Position numbers and translations under genes: made by a program | The notes under the pieces: generated by a model | What the model saw: the letters and a program-made list of their open reading frames with translations, nothing else | Told to the model about the DNA's origin: nothing | Database searches by the model: none | Origin: Gammaproteobacteria bacterium | GTDB lineage: Bacteria > Pseudomonadota > Gammaproteobacteria > Steroidobacterales > UBA11654 | Length of the DNA: 32,390 nt | Assembly: GCA_029941465.1 (NCBI GenBank) | Contig: JAPYQN010000005.1 | Location: forward strand, 41,330 to 73,719 | Direction of reading: 5' to 3' | Part shown: positions 29,111-32,390 of the stretch, in pieces | Layout of the letters: each line of letters starts with the position of its first letter | How positions within the stretch are numbered: the first letter of the stretch is position 1

Positions 29111-30532
29111 TTATAGGTTGTTTGCCTGCTCAAAAGCATAGGCCATTTCTATTATCCTTTTGTCTTGCCAGGCGGTCGAGATAAATGACAGCCCTACAGG
29201 CAAACCTTGTACGAAGCCTAAAGGTATGGTGATGTGGGGGTAACCTGCCATAGCAGCGTAACTGCCCATTCCCCACGAGAGTTGGTTTTTAGCTGCAGCT
29301 TGATCGCCTCCCTCATAGTCAATTTCCCAAGCTGGCCCCATGGTTAAACCAACGATAGCATCTAACTCGTTTGTGTTAAGTAAATTATCAAGGTGTTCGG
29401 TTGAGACTGCTTTGGTAATTTTTAGTGCGCCTAAATATTTTTCCTTCTGTCCTTTAGTTTGTTCGCTAAGGAGAAAAATATCTTGGTCAAAATAGGCTAA
29501 GACTGTTTTTTTGTTTTTAATATTAAAATCAATGAGCTCTTTTAGGTTTTTTGGTTGGTTGGGGTGTGTTGAGAGATACTTGTTTATCCCCTCTCTAAAC
29601 TCGTACAGAAGGACAAAATATTCTTCTTCGCCAGGGTAGTCTTGTTTGGCAGTTAGCATAATTACCCTTGCTCCGGCGGCAATCAAAATTGTTTTTGCTT
29701 TAATTATTAACCTGTTTTCCTCTGGTTCATTTGATGACGCTGACATTAAACCAATCGTTTTCCCTTTTAGGTTTGTTTTGCTCAGGTTTGTAGAAAAATT
29801 TAACCGCATGTTTTTTGGTATTTTTGCAGTGGCCGGATCTCCAGGATCAAAACCAGCCATGTAACTCAAAAGCCTTGCCGCGTCTTTCACATTTGTCCCC
29901 ATTGGTCCCGCTGTATCTTGAGAATGAGATATCGGGATAATTCCACTGCGGCTCACAAGGCCTACTGTTGGTTTTATCCCAACCACACCGTTAACAGATG
30001 CCGGGCATGAGATGGAGCCGTTAGTTTCTGTGCCGATTGCAACACCAACCAACCCTGCTGCCACAGCAACAGCTGAACCAGAGCTCGATCCACAAGGATT
30101 ACGATTCACTCCATAAGGGTTAACTGTTTGGCCGCCTAAACTAGACCACCCGCTCACTGAGTGGGTTGATCTAAAATTTGCCCACTCAGAAAGATTGGTT
30201 TTTCCGACAATATAATAGCCCCCGCTTCGTAACCGCTTGGTTAGGTGTGCGCTTTTTATGGGCCTGTTATTTTGCAAAGCAAGAGAGCCTGCTGTCGTTG
30301 GAAAGCCCACAACATCAATATTATCTTTAACTCCTAGCGCTATGGGCACCAAGGACATGGCCTCAATATTTTTTATTACTTTGTTTGCGTCGCCCTTAGA
30401 AACGACAGAAATAAAAGCATTGTGTTGGTCTTTATCAACAAATATTTCAATGTCATTGTTTGTTGGTGAGCCCCATAAATTTATGCCAAACAAAACAACA
30501 AAAAAAGAGGTTGGCAATAATTGTTTGGTCAT
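29111..30532 (-). CDS. Amidase-signature family hydrolase with N-terminal signal peptide
   Basis: GSSSGSAVAVAAGLVGVAIGTETNGSISCPAS, ALGVKDNIDV; leader MTKQLLPTSFFVVLFGINLWGSP. Confidence 0.9.
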   Translation of the reverse strand: MTKQLLPTSFFVVLFGINLWGSPTNNDIEIFVDKDQHNAFISVVSKGDANKVIKNIEAMSLVPIALGVKDNIDVVGFPTTAGSLALQNNRPIKSAHLTKRLRSGGYYIVGKTNLSEWANFRSTHSVSGWSSLGGQTVNPYGVNRNPCGSSSGSAVAVAAGLVGVAIGTETNGSISCPASVNGVVGIKPTVGLVSRSGIIPISHSQDTAGPMGTNVKDAARLLSYMAGFDPGDPATAKIPKNMRLNFSTNLSKTNLKGKTIGLMSASSNEPEENRLIIKAKTILIAAGARVIMLTAKQDYPGEEEYFVLLYEFREGINKYLSTHPNQPKNLKELIDFNIKNKKTVLAYFDQDIFLLSEQTKGQKEKYLGALKITKAVSTEHLDNLLNTNELDAIVGLTMGPAWEIDYEGGDQAAAKNQLSWGMGSYAAMAGYPHITIPLGFVQGLPVGLSFISTAWQDKRIIEMAYAFEQANNL

Positions 30533-31593
30533 TCGTACCTATTTTGTAACAGTGCGTACTCAGAGATTTTTGTCCATTTTTCCACGGTGTTTTTATATTC
30601 AGAAAACGACTTATATATTTTTGCAAACACAGGATCTTTGGTAATTATTTCTGCAATTATTTCTTCTGCTTTTTGTTTAAAGGCGTCCATAACGTCTTTT
30701 GGAAACGGGGCAATCTTTATGTCTTCCATCATTTCAATTTGTTTTAAAGAAAACGCATTTCGTGCCACAAACTCTGCCAGCATGGTGTCATTAGTGGCGC
30801 TGGCAGCAATATCGATTATTGTTTGCAGGTCTTCTGGAAGCTCTTCATAAGCCTCTTTGTTCACAATGCACTCAAGCGCAGGTCCACCTTCATGCCAACC
30901 TGGATAATAATAGTGTTTGGCCACCTTATGAAAACCAAATGTTAGGTCGTTGTAGGGACCAATCCATTCAGCGGCATCGATGGTGCCTGTTTGGAGTGCG
31001 GTAAAAATTTCTGATCCTGGCATTGCCACCGGGGTTCCACCGTTCCGCCTTAAAACCTCTCCACCAAACCCTGGGATTCTCATCTTTAAACCTTGAAGGT
31101 CTTCAATGGAGTTTATGGGCTTTTTAAACCACCCTCCCATTTGGCACCCTGAGTTTCCTGCTGGGTATGGTCTTAGATTAAAGGGCTCATACAACTCTCT
31201 ATAAAGCTCCATTCCACCCCCATAATAAAGCCAGCCATTCAACTCCATGGCGTTTAAACCAAAGGGCAGTGTTGTAAAAACCTGTGTTGCTTCGCTTTTG
31301 CCGCGCCAATAATAAGCAGCGCCGTGTCCCATTTCGGCCCCACCACTTGAAACAAAATCAAATGACTCAAAGGCTGGTACTAGCTCCCCACCAGCAAAGA
31401 CTTTAATTTTTATTCTGCCACCCGAGGCTTTTTCAATGTTTTTGGCCATCCCCATTGCTCCCGTGCCTAGCCCTGGAAAATTAGGCGGCCAGGTGGTGAC
31501 CATTTTCCACTTATAAACTTCTTTGTTGGCGGCCTTGATTTGGCTTGTGGCGGCAAGGCCCGCGGTCCCAATAAGCAAGTCTCTTCGTTTCAT
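30529..31593 (-). CDS. dctP: TRAP transporter substrate-binding protein, DctP/TakP-like
   Basis: WKMVTTWPPNFPGLGTGAMGMAKNIEKASGGRIKIKVFAGGELVPAFESFDFVSSGGAEMGH resembles TakP as I recall it; twin-arginine leader MKRRDLLIG. Confidence 0.93.
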   Translation of the reverse strand: MKRRDLLIGTAGLAATSQIKAANKEVYKWKMVTTWPPNFPGLGTGAMGMAKNIEKASGGRIKIKVFAGGELVPAFESFDFVSSGGAEMGHGAAYYWRGKSEATQVFTTLPFGLNAMELNGWLYYGGGMELYRELYEPFNLRPYPAGNSGCQMGGWFKKPINSIEDLQGLKMRIPGFGGEVLRRNGGTPVAMPGSEIFTALQTGTIDAAEWIGPYNDLTFGFHKVAKHYYYPGWHEGGPALECIVNKEAYEELPEDLQTIIDIAASATNDTMLAEFVARNAFSLKQIEMMEDIKIAPFPKDVMDAFKQKAEEIIAEIITKDPVFAKIYKSFSEYKNTVEKWTKISEYALLQNRYE

Positions 31594-31669
31594 TGTTTGT
31601 CCTGGTTTATTTGGTGGGTTGCTAATGATAGTAAATCATATTGTTTAATTATTATGGTATTTTTAACTG

Positions 31670-32116
31670 GTGATTGCATTAATACAAAGAGTTTCAAGCG
31701 CTGCTGTGCTGATAAACCAAGAAAAGGTGTGCTCTATTGAAAAAGGGTTACTGGTTTTGCTTGGGATTAAATCTGATGACTCTGTGGTGACTGCTCAAAA
31801 ACTTTGTGACAAAATTATTTCTCTACGGGTGTTTGATGATAGCGCTGGCAAAATGAATTTAGATGTTGTGTCAGTGAGTGGCGAGGTTCTAGTGGTGCCT
31901 AATTTTACTCTTGCAGCAGACACATCGAGAGGTAATAGGCCTGGATTTTCATCAGCTATGGCCCCTATTAAAGCGGAGCCGTTATTTCAGCTTTTTATGG
32001 AAAAACTACAGGCCACATACCCTAAGGTTAGGCAGGGTGTTTTTGGGGCTGACATGCAGGTGCATTTGGTCAACGATGGGCCAATAACAATTTCATTGGA
32101 AACAAAAAATCCATGA
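31670..32116 (+). CDS. dtd: D-aminoacyl-tRNA deacylase
   Basis: MIALIQRVSSAAV, FTLAADTSRGNRPGFSSAM, GVFGADMQVHLVNDGPITI. Confidence 0.95.
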   Translation: MIALIQRVSSAAVLINQEKVCSIEKGLLVLLGIKSDDSVVTAQKLCDKIISLRVFDDSAGKMNLDVVSVSGEVLVVPNFTLAADTSRGNRPGFSSAMAPIKAEPLFQLFMEKLQATYPKVRQGVFGADMQVHLVNDGPITISLETKNP

Positions 32117-32159
32117 TATGATTGTGAAAAGCAACTAAGAAAATTTAAGGGGCAAACAC

Positions 32160-32390
32160 ATGGGTGCAAGCGGAATCAGTATATGGCAGCTTTTAATAGT
32201 GCTTTTAATAGTGGTGTTGGTGTTCGGGACCAAAAGACTCAAAAGTCTTGGTGGTGACCTAGGCGGCGCGATTAAAAGTTTTCGAAAAGGCATGACAGAG
32301 GCTGAAAAAGCAGAAACAGAACTATCCAGTATTGGAGAAGAAATCTCAACTTCTGCTGAAGAAGAAATCTCAACTTCTGCTGAAGAAGAA
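32160..32390 (+). CDS. tatA: Sec-independent translocase TatA/E (partial, runs off window)
   Basis: [45 protein letters not shown], from own translation; not in ORF track. Confidence 0.9.
   Translation, partial: MGASGISIWQLLIVLLIVVLVFGTKRLKSLGGDLGGAIKSFRKGMTEAEKAETELSSIGEEISTSAEEEISTSAEEE
32337..32390 (+). repeat. 24-bp in-frame tandem repeat GAAGAAATCTCAACTTCTGCTGAA (~2.25 copies to window edge) in tatA
   Basis: Identical units 32337-32360 and 32361-32384, then GAAGAA. Confidence 0.9.

Noticed and set aside
1-32390. Mobile element, phage, toxin-antitoxin or defence system
   Set aside because: No transposase, integrase, phage or defence-related gene recognised; genes are mostly core housekeeping families.

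Overview
AT-rich, densely packed, chromosomal-looking gammaproteobacterial window. Gene order: YbbP/YbbA-type ABC transporter with divergent tesA; pyrF-aroB-aroK; gltA; rpmE; a ~405-bp AT-rich non-coding gap; rdgB; gmk-rpoZ-spoT-ridA-recG-ubiC-ubiA; a caa3-type cytochrome c oxidase cluster (coxB with fused cytochrome c, coxA, two subunit III-like genes, subunit IV, ctaA); uvrD; trkA-trkH; TRAP dctQ-dctM, convergent with a PQQ-like repeat protein, a secreted amidase and a TakP-like dctP; dtd; partial tatA. The most interesting signal is the gap at 7736-8140. It carries four matches to the DnaA box TTATNCACA or one mismatch away from it, including the motif TTATCCACA-N5-TGTGGATAACTTTGTGGATA. It also has AT-rich direct repeats resembling DNA-unwinding elements, about 19% GC over 7921-8100, and lies close to a switch in dominant gene orientation. 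I propose it as a candidate replication origin at a non-canonical locus (rpmE/rdgB, with no dnaA, dnaN or mnmG visible). Other points of interest are a short PQQ-like protein ending in a GGDGG-repeat tail that runs into the dctM stop codon, and a TRAP system split across convergent operons with a translationally coupled secreted amidase. No CRISPR, rRNA, tRNA or transposon was recognised. All family calls come from reading the sequence and from memory of the families; no searches were run.
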